NCBI RefSeq assembly: GCF_030272615.1
Contig: NC_081405.1
Coordinates: forward strand, 308,922,014-308,986,013
Length of the DNA stretch: 64,000 bases
Source: Cryptomeria japonica
Taxonomy: Eukaryota > Streptophyta > Pinopsida > Cupressales > Cupressaceae
Direction: 5' to 3'
Part shown: in pieces, positions 22,620-35,786 of the stretch
How the letters are laid out: every line of letters starts with the position of its first letter
How positions within the stretch are numbered: position 1 is the stretch's first letter
Translations under genes and position numbers: made by a program
The notes under the pieces: generated by a model
The model's input: the letters and a program-made list of their open reading frames with translations, nothing else
Told to the model about the DNA's origin: nothing
Databases searched by the model: none

Positions 22620-24420
22620 TGATTAGGTAGAGTAGGAGGGATCAAACCCTCAAAGAAGGAAGCCTCATTACCTTGAAAATATTCCATTGGGTGAAATAGT
22701 AAAAGGAAATAACAAGGACTCTCATGAGGAGTGAGGTTGCCAAGAATATTTTGATAAAATCAACAATCTGGTGGGAAAAAAGGGTGTCCACCTAGAACTA
22801 AGACTTCTTTTCCAAAAATTTTGGGTTTTTAAAGGATCCCCACAACCTTACACAATAAAAACATTAAAATCTAAAAAAAGTATCCAAATAACGAATTAAC
22901 AAAGAATCCACCTGCACACATAGAAAAAAATAGCTCCCATTGGAAACTAAATTAGGGAGAAAATGATTTAGACAACAACTAGTCACCTCCAAGCCCACAT
23001 CTAAATCCTCCTCTATAGGTCCAGTAGGATTAAGGATCACAATAGAAACCACCTCAAAACCAATCCAAAAATTAAGTTATTTTACTAAATCAAATCTTGT
23101 GACATCCAACTAATGCAAAGTCTAGAACCCAATGAAATCTACCAACATATCAATCTCAAAAGGATAAGTTAAGACTAAATTAACATCAGGAACCACCTCT
23201 ATATGATGTACATGAGTGAAATTAAGGGATAAGGTAGAAAAAACACAAGTGTAGATAATGCTTTTTTTTTGTCATCTTCAATAGAGTCTAGACCCCAAGT
23301 AAACTCTCCTTGTGAGACATCATAGGAAACACGCTAGAAAAATCCTCCTCACTTTTGAGTTGGCATGACCAATAGGTACTCCCAAAAAATCATTGTAAAA
23401 ATTAGATTGGCCCCTACAAAGATAGAGTGAAGCTTGAAGGGTGAAATAAGAGTAATAAAGTTTAGATCACTTTCATAAAAAACACAACTATAAAAAGATC
23501 CATCTATAGTGATCCAAGATGCACATGAGAGAGTAAAATCCACCTTTACAGGAAACTCGTGGGAAAAAATAAGAAAGAGGCCAAAAAGGACACTTTCACT
23601 ATTATGCAATAAAAATGAGGTCCTAACAAAGAAATCAAATAAAAGTGTCATTATCCCTAGAAGAGTCCCTACCAAGATAGAGAAACACTGTAAGGGGTAA
23701 ATAAAAAGGGATGACATAGAGAAGCGAAGAAATGGCTCCTAATCACAAGAACCCATAGCTCACATGAGCACTAAAAAAAGAGTCATATATTTGGGTCACT
23801 AAAGCCAAGAGATCTATACATACAATAGAAAAGGAACAAGGAACAATACCAATAGGAACTTTCACAACCATGAAGCAACACATTCAAGGATAAAAAAGCA
23901 TAGATAACTCTAAGATATAGCCTAAAAAATTAGTTTCATATTATTAAATAGCCATGTGACATTCTCGAACCTAAACTAAGGAACCATCTGCTCTAAATAA
24001 GTAACAAAAAACATTACTCTAGGCAATTAAAATAGTAGAGGAGAGGAAGAGAGAAACCTCCATACCAACAAAGGAAAACGCTACAATAGAAGTCTTTCCT
24101 CCAAGAAATAATCAACCTAGGAAGAGATTGCTAAAGGATACCAAAGAAATGGGACAACAAAAGGCATATTTAAGAGAAGTCACCAAAAGGAGACCAACAC
24201 CAAGTGAGACAAGTAGGAAATATAATTGAGTTGACAAAAAGCCCCATAAGGGCAAAGGAAAAGTAGAGCACACTAAAGAATAAATGGAGGAAGAAAAAAG
24301 GATAGAACCACAAAAGAAATCACCATTAAGGAAACCTCCATAGGGCCCTCACTGTTCTTGGAATCCTCCTCACAACCATCACCTTCATATGCCTCTCAAT
24401 CTTAGTCATCATTAGGGTTT
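22620..24420 (-). mobile_element. Possible LINE-derived spacer, minus strand (copy 1)
   Basis: On the minus strand this begins with a GAGGAGGATTCC...GGGCCCT stretch and continues with T-rich, Phe/Leu-coding sequence. The insert at 50597-52570 has similar composition. No enzymatic domain is found; the 122-residue frame at 23349-23717 is hydrophobic and without recognisable homology. The LINE assignment is weak. Confidence 0.3.
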
Positions 24421-26119
24421 TAGCTATAATTATATATTATATTTTGTATTTATAAAAAAGAATCATTTAACCAATACTATGATTTATTATTCTTCATATT
24501 TGATGGCATGAGTGTAATATCAAAGTTGATAGTGTGAAAATATTCTTGTGTACTCTAAACTTTGTAATTGTTTCTTTCATAGTATACAAGACCACAAGTA
24601 CATGACTACATAATGAAGGGACCATGGTAGATATGCGATATACTATAGTAAGGAGTTATATTTGATAGATTTGGGATTACAAACATTGTACGGAGATTGT
24701 ATAGGACTAACCTAGGATGTGTAAGCATCATAGAGAAATGGGTGAGGATGTAGTAGTATCAACACTTTCTTTACCCTTGTAATTACATCATTACACCATT
24801 CTACTATGATCAAGTGACATGACAAGCTGGAAAAATATAGCAAGATCCACATCCAATACAAAATTGCATGCGATCAACTTGTAGAGTAGTGAGACCACAT
24901 TGGATAAATCCTTTAGTGATCTATTAGGTAAGGAGTGAGATATATGTGTAGTAGCTAATCAGGATGATGTAGGTGTATGCCAAGGATACACTAGATGGAG
25001 GAGGACTACTCATCCTACCACCATGTTTCCCATACATCATCCAAATATAGGCCATAGTCTCATCAAATAAATAACTTAGAGAAGAGATATGGGGGGTATG
25101 AAGATAGAGACATGGAGGATAAGAAGGATGAAGATCTAAGTAGAGATCAATATTAGTCAATCATAGAGGATAGAAGGAAAATGGTTGAGGAGATAGGAGA
25201 GAGGAGAGAAGAATAGTAATGCACTACTAGAGAGACCGACTTCGTAAGCATGTGTATCATGGTCATCAACCTATTCAGTGGAAACACCAAATAATTGTGA
25301 TTATAAAAAGACTTATGCATTTATTTAGATTATTATATTATTTCCTTTAATTTGTACGTATATTGTGAGATAGTTGGTTCTATACTTTTTTTATTCTTGG
25401 AGTTAGCTCACAACTATGACACAATATGTTGGGTTGCATCTTAGCTAAACATGTCCTTTCCATAGACACCAAAGAACTAGCATAGAACATCTATAGGCCT
25501 CAACATAGTGTTAGATGACATGAGCACATCTTGACGTTTGTGGCATGGATGAAAAAAAAAATTCATAATCCCTTCCCATTTAAAAACATATTTATTTAAT
25601 ATATTAATATTAAAATATAAAAATATTTATTAGATGAAAATATTATAAAAATTTAAAATAATTAATCACCAAATATTAAAAGAATTATATAATTGAATAT
25701 GAGACTGATTATCAATTGAAATGATTAGAATTAAAAAATAAGTTATTAAATAAAATAATATATCTAATCAATATCTTGATGATTGTTAGAAGATTTGCAA
25801 CTCATGAGAAGCCCTCTGTAATTCTTGGTTGGTCACTTGTGTGAATGGCCAACCTTGTTGCTGAAGGACGAGGAGTGAATAAGAGGCTTTATTCGCCTTG
25901 TTTTATGGGGAAAAAATTACCAAGAGATGTTCAGTGTGAATCAAAGGTAGAGACGAGAGGAGAGATGAAGACCTTTATGCAACCCTAGCAGAGAAGGTGT
26001 CTATGCTAGAAGGAGCGAAGTTTTCGATAAAGGAATTGCAGACATATGATGGAATGAGTAGAGATGGAGGAGGTTAGGTTCCCTTTGCATACCAACTTAT
26101 TATATTTCCTAATTCACAA
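24421..26119. other. Unassigned sequence in duplication copy 1
   Basis: No coding domain is visible. 25560-25760 is extremely AT-rich. The counterpart in copy 2 is about 32130-33819. Confidence 0.4.
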
Positions 26120-27021
26120 ATGGTTGTGTTTTTTTAGAAGAGAAAAATAGACTTAGGGATTCAACCATTTTTCTTTCTGCCTTCGATTTGAGCAAGTTGC
26201 CCTCTAGGAGTAATCTGAACACTTGGTTGCATAGTATATGGGAAAAAAACTTGGGTTTTCCTTTTCCTTCTGTAGGATAATACAAAAAGGTCTTTTCTTG
26301 ATTTTATTCAATAACCCTAATAGCCAGAAAGAAGTTGTCAAGTGATAATATTGAACCATTGGGGTCATGTTGTTTTAGGGTTACCTCTTGGGATCCGACG
26401 ATCAATGCTAATGAAATTATATCCGTCTCATGCCCTAGATAGATTACTATTAAAAATATCCCACCTTGTGGAATTTTTTCCCTGAATTAATTGAACCTAT
26501 TGGAAAAGTTTTGCACATGGATGTGAGGCTTCTTGTTGCTCTCGAGCTAGGTAAAGAGCTCCCTGATAATGTAAGCATTGAACTTATCAATGAGTCAGTT
26601 GTCTATTGTATTAAGTATTTGGGAGGCCTTAATACATGTTTTCTTTTCCGTCAAGAGGGTCATCTCAGAAGGAATTGTCCGTTCATTAAGAAGCCTATGA
26701 AAGGTTTTGAGCCTAGAGCTAACCCTAAACCTAGGCCTGCCCAAGATTTTCCTCTTCTATTTTATCCCCTTTCAAACCCTCTTGTCCTTGTGGTAGCTCC
26801 ATTTCTACTAGTCCTCCTTCCTCTACTCATGTGAAACTCAATGCCCAACAGATTATTTAAGATTAATGCAAAAAGCTGAATGCCACCCGCCAGAGAGTGC
26901 AGGACATTTTGAATTCTGGTATGATGTTAATTAATGAGAATAATAGGGTTGAAATTGTTGCTCCTCCAACTGTGAAGGCCACTCCTCATGAAAGAGGTGG
27001 TTCGCTTGTCCTCCCTATCCC
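26120..27021 (+). pseudogene. LINE ORF1 (DUF4283 and zinc knuckle), copy 1, broken
   Basis: Frames here resemble the DUF4283 region of plant L1-type ORF1 proteins. The frame 26466-26834 has LIEPIGKVLHMDVRLLVALE followed by a zinc knuckle, CFLFRQEGHLRRNC, whose second Cys is Phe. Upstream frames carry the earlier DUF4283 strands with stops and frameshifts. The segment is cut at 27021 by an LTR. In LINEs this protein binds the element RNA. Confidence 0.75.
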
Positions 27022-27961
27022 TATTGGTAATTGACAATCTATTAGTTGGTTTCACTATGCTATGTCATTGATGGCAACATGATTTTGTGTTCTGGCTTCA
27101 TGTTTTGATTCTATGGTATACCAGTAGACACTTCACAGATTCTACACTGGCACCGACACCGACAGGACAAAAATATTTCTTTGGTCACCAACAATGTAGG
27201 CCGACATGGTTTAGTAAAGGTTATCGGTATTGGAAGCTGACATATCTTGGATCCAGCATCGACAATTAATTTTAATGTTTATGCATTTATGTTATCTCAC
27301 CGATATATAATTTGATATTGTATATATCTTTGTAAGATGACATAAGGTATGAAAATTTGTATAGGGTATATAGGATAGTTTGATAGATCATTTTGAAGGA
27401 GATAAATAATAGACACGGTGATGGATATGTGAATGTAATATGATGCAAAATGATTTAGATAGATCATGTATGTGAAGAAATTATTGTAAGGGTTATTTCA
27501 GTAAGGGGTTTAGGGCTTCAGACCGGAATAGATAGAGGTTAAACCAAAACTATATTCTGGCATAGAAGATGCTATCTTAGGATTTCACACTTTTGTGGAT
27601 TGTAGTCTAGAATTTTATGTAGTCAGTGAGACTCCTATTCTGATTGACCTGTGTGCTCTAGGATATAAGCCTTCCTACAAGTGAAGGCCCTTCATATTTT
27701 GTAATATCTCTTCATATGGCCAGTGGATTGATATTGTGGGTCACAAATCCCACTGTGTCTTTTCCTCTTTGAGGTTTTCCATGTATAAATCTATGTATTA
27801 TGATTCTCATTTATGTGATTGGCTTATTAGTTGCCTTACTTCCTTCAATTCTGTTTATATTGGTTTACCAATTGGTTTATGCATGTTTTAATAAGGCTAA
27901 AATTTAGTATTCTATTATAACACTGTTTCACCCCCCCTCTCAGTGTTATTGGTTTCCAACA
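27022..27961 (+). repeat. 5' LTR, duplication copy 1
   Basis: 940 bp, starting TATTGG and ending CCAACA. It matches 34872-35745 and 40661-41600. Confidence 0.9.
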
Positions 27962-27977
27962 ACTAGTATTAGAGCCT
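27962..27977 (+). other. Primer-binding site, duplication copy 1
   Basis: CTAGTATTAGAGCC directly follows the LTR end and resembles the initiator-Met tRNA complement with two changes. Confidence 0.7.
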
Positions 27978-27978
27978 T

Positions 27979-29151
27979 GTGCCTCGAAGGAAGTTTAACA
28001 ACTTGAGGAAGATCCTGAAATCGGAATCAATGAATATGGCTTTGGAGAAGAACCTTGAGATGGCACTTGAAGATTATGATACTGAAAGGTTGAAGAACTT
28101 AAAGCTACAAGATGAATTAAATTTTGCTAAGGAATTCATTCTTGTCCTACAAGAGAGGCTATCATCTGTTCAAGCTAGGAGGAAGGAACTTTTGTAAAAT
28201 CAGGATGATGAAGAGAAAAGTGCACTTAAGGAACAATGTCAAAAATTGAGTTAGGAGAACATGGTTATGAAAAATGAAATGCAAGTTATAACTATGAGGA
28301 TGTCTAAAGAGATTGAGGACAGAAAGAAAAAGGAAGAAAATCTTGTTGTATCCCTGAAGAACAAATTTGAAGAATGTGGTAGGTCAGTTCATGAAAATGA
28401 TATGTTGAGAACTGATTTAGTATAATCCTAGAGTAATAAGAAAGAGCTTGAAAGACAAATGATAATATGAAGAAAAGATTTAACTACTACAAGTGAGTAC
28501 AAAGAAAAATTCAAGATCAGCTCAACACAACTTGATGAGTTATTCAAGAGATAGAGGGAGATTGGAGATTCCACTGGACTTGGATTTGAGTAAGGACAAA
28601 GTTCTGGTACTGCTAATGAAGATGAAAAGAATAAGGCACCGGTAAAACAATTTAATGCTTATAAATTCAATGGTAGATGTTTTGTTTGTAATAGATTTGG
28701 TCACATGGCTAGGCAATGTATAAATAGAGCAAATCAAAACCTTGATTCTTCTCTGGGTAAATGTTCTAAATGCATTAAGTTTGGTCATAAGACAAAATAT
28801 TTTAGAATGAATGTAAAATTCTATGCATGTGGAAAATTTGGACATATGGCTAATCAGTGCAGGTCAAGCAATTTCATCAGTTTTAGCAAAGCAATTCAAA
28901 AGAACAATGTTACAGGTTATGCATATAACAAGGTTGGACATATTGCTAAGTTCTGTAGAAGCAAAAGTCCACAGGTTAGTAATGGAGGATCAAATGATAA
29001 AGAAAAAGAGAAGGTTAGTGAAATCCGACAAGATCATCATCAAAGATGGGTTAGGAAGACTGAAGAACAATCATCAGATGGGAATGTCCCGGTTACTTAT
29101 CTGACAGAAGAGGTTGCTCTTGCACCGATAGGGAGCTCATCTGACAACTAA
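27979..29151 (+). pseudogene. Coiled-coil and zinc-knuckle gag-like protein, duplication copy 1
   Basis: The frame 27979-28197 and following pieces give a Glu/Lys/Leu-rich predicted coiled coil. The frame 28705-29151 holds the end of four successive CCHC knuckles. The first (about 28680-28720) is intact, CFVCNRFGHMARQC; the others have lost Cys residues. Stops at about 28198, 28255 and 28425 break it. No UBN2-like N-terminal region and no pol follow. It presumably derives from a gag nucleocapsid part. Confidence 0.75.
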
Positions 29152-29540
29152 GGAAGATGCCTTAGGGGTAGGAAAAGTTCATGAAGATGCTGCATATACC
29201 CTAGGAAGAGGTTTTGGAAAATTTTCCAGATATTGGAGAGGATTATCCAGCATGGATATGTTTTGAGCGAGATCCAATATCTCTCACCGGTAGTCATTTA
29301 TGTCAATGGAAGAGTAGGTTTTTCGTCGAAGGTTAAAAGGTAAATTTAACTTCATTGTTAATCACCTTGCACTCAGAGCAATTTGAGAGCGATTTAGAGC
29401 AACTAAGTGCGATCAAAGGCTATTAAGAGGAAATCAGATTTCTTCTTGAGGGATTCCATTGACATCTAGAAGAGTTTGTTGAAGGTTATCACCGAGAGGA
29501 TCAAAAGGAATTTATCTTTAAACATGGAAGCGTGATCATC

Positions 29541-29610
29541 TTCTATTCATATTATTATAGTTATATTCAAATATTCATATTATTATAATTATATTCATCT
29601 ATTTAGATCA
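29541..29610. other. Duplication junction with templated filler
   Basis: Between the end of copy 1 (29550) and the start of copy 2 (29598) lie 47 bp made of two imperfect copies of ATTCATATTATTATA[AG]TTATA. The same unit sits about 30 bp inside each duplication copy (21919 and 29629). ATTCAT is shared by the right breakpoint and the filler. Confidence 0.85.
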
Positions 29611-30329
29611 TCTCAAAGATTCATATTATTATAATTATATTCAAATATTATAGTTATTGGACTTACTTTTTATAGAATTATTCATTTATTTAACATTTAA
29701 GGAGTTATGGACCAAGCCAATAAATTTTACATCAAATAGACGTGATAATACCTATTAAAAATTGTATGCAGAATTAACTTTTATTGTTCTCTTCACGTGG
29801 TCACGGATATCTTTCAAGGCACCACATTAACTTATCACATTTGGATATATAAAATCATATTTAAAATGGTTGATTAGTTAATTCACCAATAAAGAGGATA
29901 ATTTGTTGATGAGATAAGATATTTTCTCCACAACCTATGTGCATATAAAGAGATAGTGACATATTCAAGAATTAATAATACTTGAACGAAAGACATATTC
30001 ACTAAAGCCTAGAAGTTAAGAAAAAATTAAATTTCAATGAAGAACTTCATTCCCTATCACCATGGTTATAGATTTTTAGAAGTTCCTTAAAGATTGATAC
30101 CTTCTACTCTTATGCTATGACTATCTTGAGAAATATGTATCTATATGATTATTTTTTATTATAGGGATTTATAATTTTAATATTTTTTTATCATTGTACT
30201 GTTATAATAATCTAAGATTTAAAATAATTCCAATCCAAATTACTTTGGAAGAAACAAATATATTAAAATCAAATAAATAGTAAAAATATAAGTACTATTT
30301 CAAATTAAATATCTTTGTAATCTAGTTTT

Positions 30330-32110
30330 GATTAGGTAGAGTAGGAGGGATCAAACCCTCAAAGAAGGAAGCCTAATTACCTTGAAAATATTCCATTGGG
30401 TGAAATAGCAAAAGGAAATAAAAAGGACTCTCATGAGGAGTGAGGCTGTCAAGAATATTTTGATCAAATCAACAAAATGGTGGGAAAAAGGGGTCTCCAC
30501 CTAGAACTAAGACTTCTTTTCCAAAAATTTTGGGTTTTTAAAGGATCCCCAAAATCTTACACAATAAAAACATTAAAATCTAAAAAAAGTATCCAAATAA
30601 TGAGTTAACAAAGAATCCATTTGCACACATAGAAAAAAATAGCTCCCATTGGAAACTAAATTAGGGAGAAAATGATTGAGACAACAACTAGTCACCTCCA
30701 AGCCCACATCTAAATCCTCCTCTATAGGTCCAATAGGATTAAGGAGCACAATAGAAACCACCTTAAAACCAATCCAAAAATTAAGTTCTTTTACTAAATC
30801 AAATCTTGTGACATCCAACTAATGCAAAGTCCAGAACCCAATGAAATCTACCAACATATCAATCTCAAAAGGATAAGTTAAGACTAAATTAACATGAGGA
30901 ACCACCTCTATATGATGTACATGAGTGAAATTAAGGGATAAGGTAGAAAAAACACAAGCGTAGATAATGCTTTTTTTTGTCATCTTCAATAGAGTCTAAA
31001 CCCCAAGTAAAATCTCCTTATGAGACATTATAGGAAACATGCTAGCAAAATCCTCCTCACTTTTGACTTGACATGACCAAAAGGTACTCCCAAAAAATCA
31101 TTGTAAAAATTAGATTGGCCCCTACAAAGATAGAGTGAAGCTTGAAGGGTGAAATAAGAGTAATAAAGTTTAGATCACTTTCATAAAAAACACAACTATA
31201 AAAAGATCCATCTATAGTGATCCAAGATGCATATGAGAGAGTAAAATCCATCTTTACAAGAAACTTGTGGGAAAAAATAAGAAAGAGGCCAAAAAAGACA
31301 CTTTCACTATTAGGCAATAAAAGTGAGGTCCTAACAAAGAAATCAAATAAAAGTGTCATTATCCCTAGAAGAGTCCCTACCAAGATAGAGAAACACTGTA
31401 AGGGGTAAATAAAAAGGGATGACATAGAGAAGGGAAGAAATGGCTCCTAATCACAAGAACCCATAGCTCACATGAGCACTAGAAAAAGAGTCATATATTT
31501 GGGTCACTAAAGCCAAGAGATCTATACATACAATAGGAAAGGAACAAGGAACAATACCAATAGGAACTTTCTCAACCATGAAGCAACACATTCAAGGATA
31601 AAAAAGCATAGAGAACTCTAAGATATAGCCTTAAAAATCAGTTTCATATTATTAAATAGCCACGTGACATTCTCAAACCTAAATTAAGGAACCATCTGCT
31701 CTAAATAAGTAACAAAAAACATTACTCTGGGCAATTAAAATAGTAGAGGAGAGGAAGAGAGAAACCTCCATACCAACAAAGGAAATAGAAGTCTTTCCTC
31801 CAAGAAATAAGTGACCTAAGAAGAGATTGCTAAAGGATACCAAAGAAATGGGACAACAAAAGGCATACTTAAGAGAAGTCACCAAAAGGAGACCAACACC
31901 AAGTGAGACAAGTAGGAAATATAATTGAGTTGACAAAAAGCCCCATAAGGGCAAAGGAAAAGTAGAGCACACTAAAGAATCAATGGAGGAAGAAAAAATG
32001 ATAGAACCACAAAAGAAATCACCATTAAGGAAACCTCCATAGGGCCCTCACTATTCTTGGAATCCTCCTCACAACCATCACCTTCATATGCCGCTCAATC
32101 TTAGTCATCA
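30330..32110 (-). mobile_element. Possible LINE-derived spacer, minus strand (copy 2)
   Basis: Duplicate of 22620-24420 with about 5% differences. No domain is recognised; LINE origin is a weak inference. Confidence 0.3.
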
Positions 32111-32129
32111 TTAGGGTTTTATCTATAAT

Positions 32130-33819
32130 TGTATATTATATTTTGTATTTATAAAGAAGAATCATTTAACCAATACTATGGTTTATTATTCTTCATATTT
32201 GATGGAATGAGTGTAATAGCAAAGTTGATAATGTAAAAATATTCTTGTGTACTCTAAAATTTGTAATTGTTTCTTTCATAGTATACAAGACCACAGGTAC
32301 ATGCCTACATAATGAAGGGACCATGGTAGAGATGTGATATACTATAGTAAGGAGTTATATTTGATAGATTTGGGATTACAAACATTGTATGGAGATTATA
32401 TAGGACTAACCTAGGATGAGCAAGCATCATAGAGAAATGGGTGAGGATGTAGTAGTATCAACCCTTTATTTACCCCTGTAATTACATCATTATACCATTA
32501 TACTATGATCAAGTGACATGACAAGTTGGCAAAATATAGAAAGATCCACATCCAGTACAAACTTGCATGCGATCAACTTGTAGAGTAGTGAGACCACATT
32601 GGATAAATCCTTTAGTGATCTATTAGGTAAGGAGTGAGATGTATGTGTAGTAGCTAATTAGGACAATGTAGGTGTATGTCGAGGATACACTAGATGGAGG
32701 AGGACTACTCATCCTACAACCATGTTTCCCATAGATCATCCAATTATAGGTCATAGTCTCATCAAAGAAATAACTTAGAGAAGAGATATGGGGGGTATGA
32801 AGATAGAGACATAGAGGATAAGAAGGATGAAGATCTAAGTAGAGATCAATATTAGTCAATCATAGAGGATAGAAGAAAAATGGTTGATGAGATAGGAGAG
32901 AGGAGAGAAGAATAGTAATGCACTACTAGAGAGATCGACTTCATAAGCATGTGTATCATGGTCATCACTCTATTCAGTGGAAACACCAAATCATTGTGAA
33001 CTTAGAGAAACTTATGTATTTATTTAGATTATTATATTATTTCCTTTAATTTGTATGTATATTGTGAGATACTTGGTTCTATACTTTTTTTAATTCTTGG
33101 AGTTAGCACACAACTATTACACAATATTTTGGGTTGCATCATAGATGAGCATGTCCTTTCCATAGACACCAAAGAACTAGCATGGAACATCTATAGGCCT
33201 CAACATAGTGTTAGATGACATGAGCACATCTTGAAGTTTGTGGCATGGATGAGACAAATCTTTCATAGTCCCTTGCCATTTAAAATCACATTTATTTAAT
33301 ATATTAATATTAAAATATTAAAATATTTATTAGATGAAAATATTTTAAAAATTTAAAATAATTAATCACCAAATATTAAAAGAATTATATAATTGAATGT
33401 AAGATTGATTATCAATTGATAATGATTAGAATTAAAAAATCAGTGATTAAATAAAATAATATATTTAATCAATATCTTGATGATTGTTAGAAGGTTTGCA
33501 ACTCATGAGAAGCCCTTTGTAATTCTTGGTCGGCCACTTGTGTGAATGGCCAACCCTAGTGGTGAAGGATGGGGAGTTAATGTGAGGCTTTATTCACCTT
33601 GTTTTATGGGGAAAAAATCACCAAGAGATGTTTAGTGTGAATGAAAGGCAATGACGAAAGGAGAGATGAAGACCTTTATGCAAGCCCTAGAAGAGAAGGT
33701 GTCTGTGCCGGAAGGAGCGAAGTTTCTGCTAAAGGAAGTGCAGACATAGGATGGAAGGAGTAGAGATGGAGGAGGTAAGGTTCCCTCTGCATCCTCACTT
33801 ATTATCTTTCCTAATTCGC
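32130..33819. other. Unassigned sequence in duplication copy 2
   Basis: Counterpart of 24421-26119. I see no coding domain. Confidence 0.4.
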
Positions 33820-34871
33820 AAATGGCTAGTGTTATTTTAGAAGAGAAAAATAGACTTAGGGATTCAACCATTTTTCTTTTTGCCTTGGATTTGAGCAAAT
33901 TTCCCTCTAGGAGTTATCTGAACAATAGGTTGCATAGTATATGGGAAAAAAACTTGGTTTTTCCTTTTCCTTCTATAGGATGATACAAAAAGGTATTTTC
34001 TTGATTTTAATCAACAACCCTAATAGCTGGAAAGAGGTTGTTAATCGACAATATTGGACCATTGGGGTCGGGTTGTTTTAGGGTTACCTCTTGGGATCTG
34101 ATGATCAATGCTAATAAAATTCTATCCCTCTCGTGCCCTAGATAGATTACTGTTAAAAATATCCCTCCTTGTGGAATATTGTCCCTAAATTAATTGAACC
34201 TATTGGAAAATTTTTGCACATGGATGTGAGGCTTCTTGTTGCTCTCAAGCCAAGTAAAGACCTCCCTGATAATGTATGCATTGAACTTATTAGTGAGTCA
34301 GTTGTATGCCGTATTAAGTATTTGGGAGGCCTTAATGCATGTTTTCTTTATCGTCAAGAGGGTCATTTAAGAAACAATTGTCCATTCATTAAGAAGCCTA
34401 TGGAAGGTTTTGAGCCTAGAGCTAACCCTAAACCTAGCCCTGCCCAAAATTTTGTTCTCGATCCTAGTTGTGCCCCATCCTCCCCTGTCTCACTCGCTCT
34501 TTTTGATCATCCTGTTCATGCGAGAGACTCTGCTCTGGCTATCCCTATCATGAGTAAACTAGATTCCCTCTGCACTAAAATCAAAAGAGTTAGTCGATCT
34601 TCCTCTTCTCTTTTAGCCTCTTTCAAACCCTCTTGTCCTTGTGCTGGCTCCATTTCTCTAGCCCTCCTTCCTCTACTCCCATGAAACTCAATGCCGAACA
34701 GATTATTTTAGATAAATTAAAAAGGATGAATGCCACCCACTAGAGAGTGCAGGACATTTTGTATTCTGGTATGATGTTAACTAATGAGAATAATAGGGTT
34801 GAAATTGTTGCTCCTCCTACTGGGAAGGCCACTCCTCATGAAAGAAGTGGTTCTCTTGTCCTCCCTATCGC
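33820..34871 (+). pseudogene. LINE ORF1, copy 2, first part (split by LTR element)
   Basis: The frame 34169-34684 is longer than in copy 1 because the 145 bp missing there are present here. It shows the same LIEPIGKFLHMDVRLLVAL segment and a knuckle, CFLYRQEGHLRNNC, with the second Cys replaced by Tyr, then a Pro/Ser-rich linker. It is broken at 34871 by the LTR element; the remainder resumes at 41606. Confidence 0.75.
34867..34871. repeat. Target-site duplication of the long-ORF element, left copy
   Basis: ATCGC here, ATCCC at 27017-27021 (the copy 1 counterpart) and ATCCC at 41601-41605. The G is best read as a later mutation. Confidence 0.8.
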
Positions 34872-35745
34872 TGTTGGCAATTGAAACTCTACTGGTTGGT
34901 TTCACTATGTGGTCATTGATGGCAACATGATTTTGTGTTCTGGCTTCATGTTTTGATTCTATGGTATACCGACACACACTTCACAGATTCGACACTGGCA
35001 CCGGCACCAACAACACAAAAATATTTCTTTGGTCACTGACAATAAAGGCTGACATGGTTTAGTAAAGGTTATCGGTATTGGAAGCCGCCATATCTTGGAT
35101 CTAGCATCGACAATTGATTTTAATGTTTATGCATGAAAATTTGTATAGGGTATATAGGATAATTTGATAGATCATTTTGAAGGAGATAAATAATAGACAC
35201 GATAATCGATATGTGAATGTAATATGATGCGAAATTATTCAAAGAGATCATGTATGTGAAGAAATTATTGTAAGGGTTATTCTGGTAAGGGGCTTAGGGT
35301 GTTAGACTGAAACAAACAGAGCTTAAACCGAAACTATATTCTGGCATAGAAGACGTTGTCTTAGAAGTTCACACTTCTGTGGATTGTAGTCTAGAATTTT
35401 ATGTAGTTAGTGAGGCTCCTATTGTGATTGAGTTGTGTGCTTTAGGTTTTAAGCCTTCCTACAAGTGAAGGACCCTCATATTTTGTAATATCTCTTCATA
35501 TGGCAAGTGGATTGATATTGTGGGTCACAAATCCCACTATTTTTTTCCTCTTTGAGGTTTTCCATGTATAAATCTATGTATTACGATTCTCATTTATGTG
35601 ATTGGCTTATTAGTTGTTTTATTTCCTTCAATTCTATTTATACCGGTTTAGTAGTTGGTTTATGCATGTTTTAATAAGGCTAAAATTTACTATTCTGGTA
35701 TAACACTGATTCACCCCCGCCTCTTAGTGTTATTGGTTTCCAACA
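34872..35745 (+). repeat. 5' LTR of the long-ORF element
   Basis: 874 bp, TGTTGGCAATTG...CCAACA. It lacks 76 bp present in the other two copies, a deletion near 35130. Confidence 0.9.
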
Positions 35746-35760
35746 ATTAGTATCAAAGCC
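35746..35760 (+). other. Primer-binding site of the long-ORF element
   Basis: ATTAGTATCAAAGCC follows the LTR and resembles TGGTATCAGAGC. Confidence 0.75.
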
Positions 35761-35786
35761 TTGTGCCTTAGAGGAAGTTTAACAAC

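Larger units (their letters stand above)
21888..29550 (+). repeat. Tandem segmental duplication, copy 1
   Basis: This 7.66-kb segment is repeated in direct orientation at 29598-37259. Collinearity runs from the AT-rich start, through the minus-strand LINE-like segment and LINE ORF1, the LTR at 27022-27961 and the zinc-knuckle region, to the last shared bases TTCTATTCAT. A sample near 22640-22820 differs at roughly 5%. Copy 1 has lost about 145 bp inside the LINE ORF1 tail near 26740. It begins about 570 bp downstream of the expansin-like stop codon. Confidence 0.93.
27022..29550 (+). mobile_element. Truncated copy of the long-ORF LTR element (5' LTR plus gag part)
   Basis: The 940-bp LTR (27022-27961), primer-binding site and zinc-knuckle region match the start of the element at 34872. 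The sequence ends at 29550, the duplication junction. It has the same insertion site inside LINE ORF1 as the full element and the flanking ATCCC (27017-27021). It therefore arose by segmental duplication and is not a second insertion. Confidence 0.88.

Noticed and set aside
23349-23717. Hydrophobic minus-strand frame of 122 codons, repeated at 31057-31425
   Set aside because: The repetition comes from the segmental duplication. T-rich composition explains the Phe/Leu content and no membrane-protein family is recognised.
27022-27961. An independent solo LTR or second insertion of the long-ORF element
   Set aside because: Same target site, same LINE context and collinear flanks as 34872 show it is the duplicated 5' LTR.
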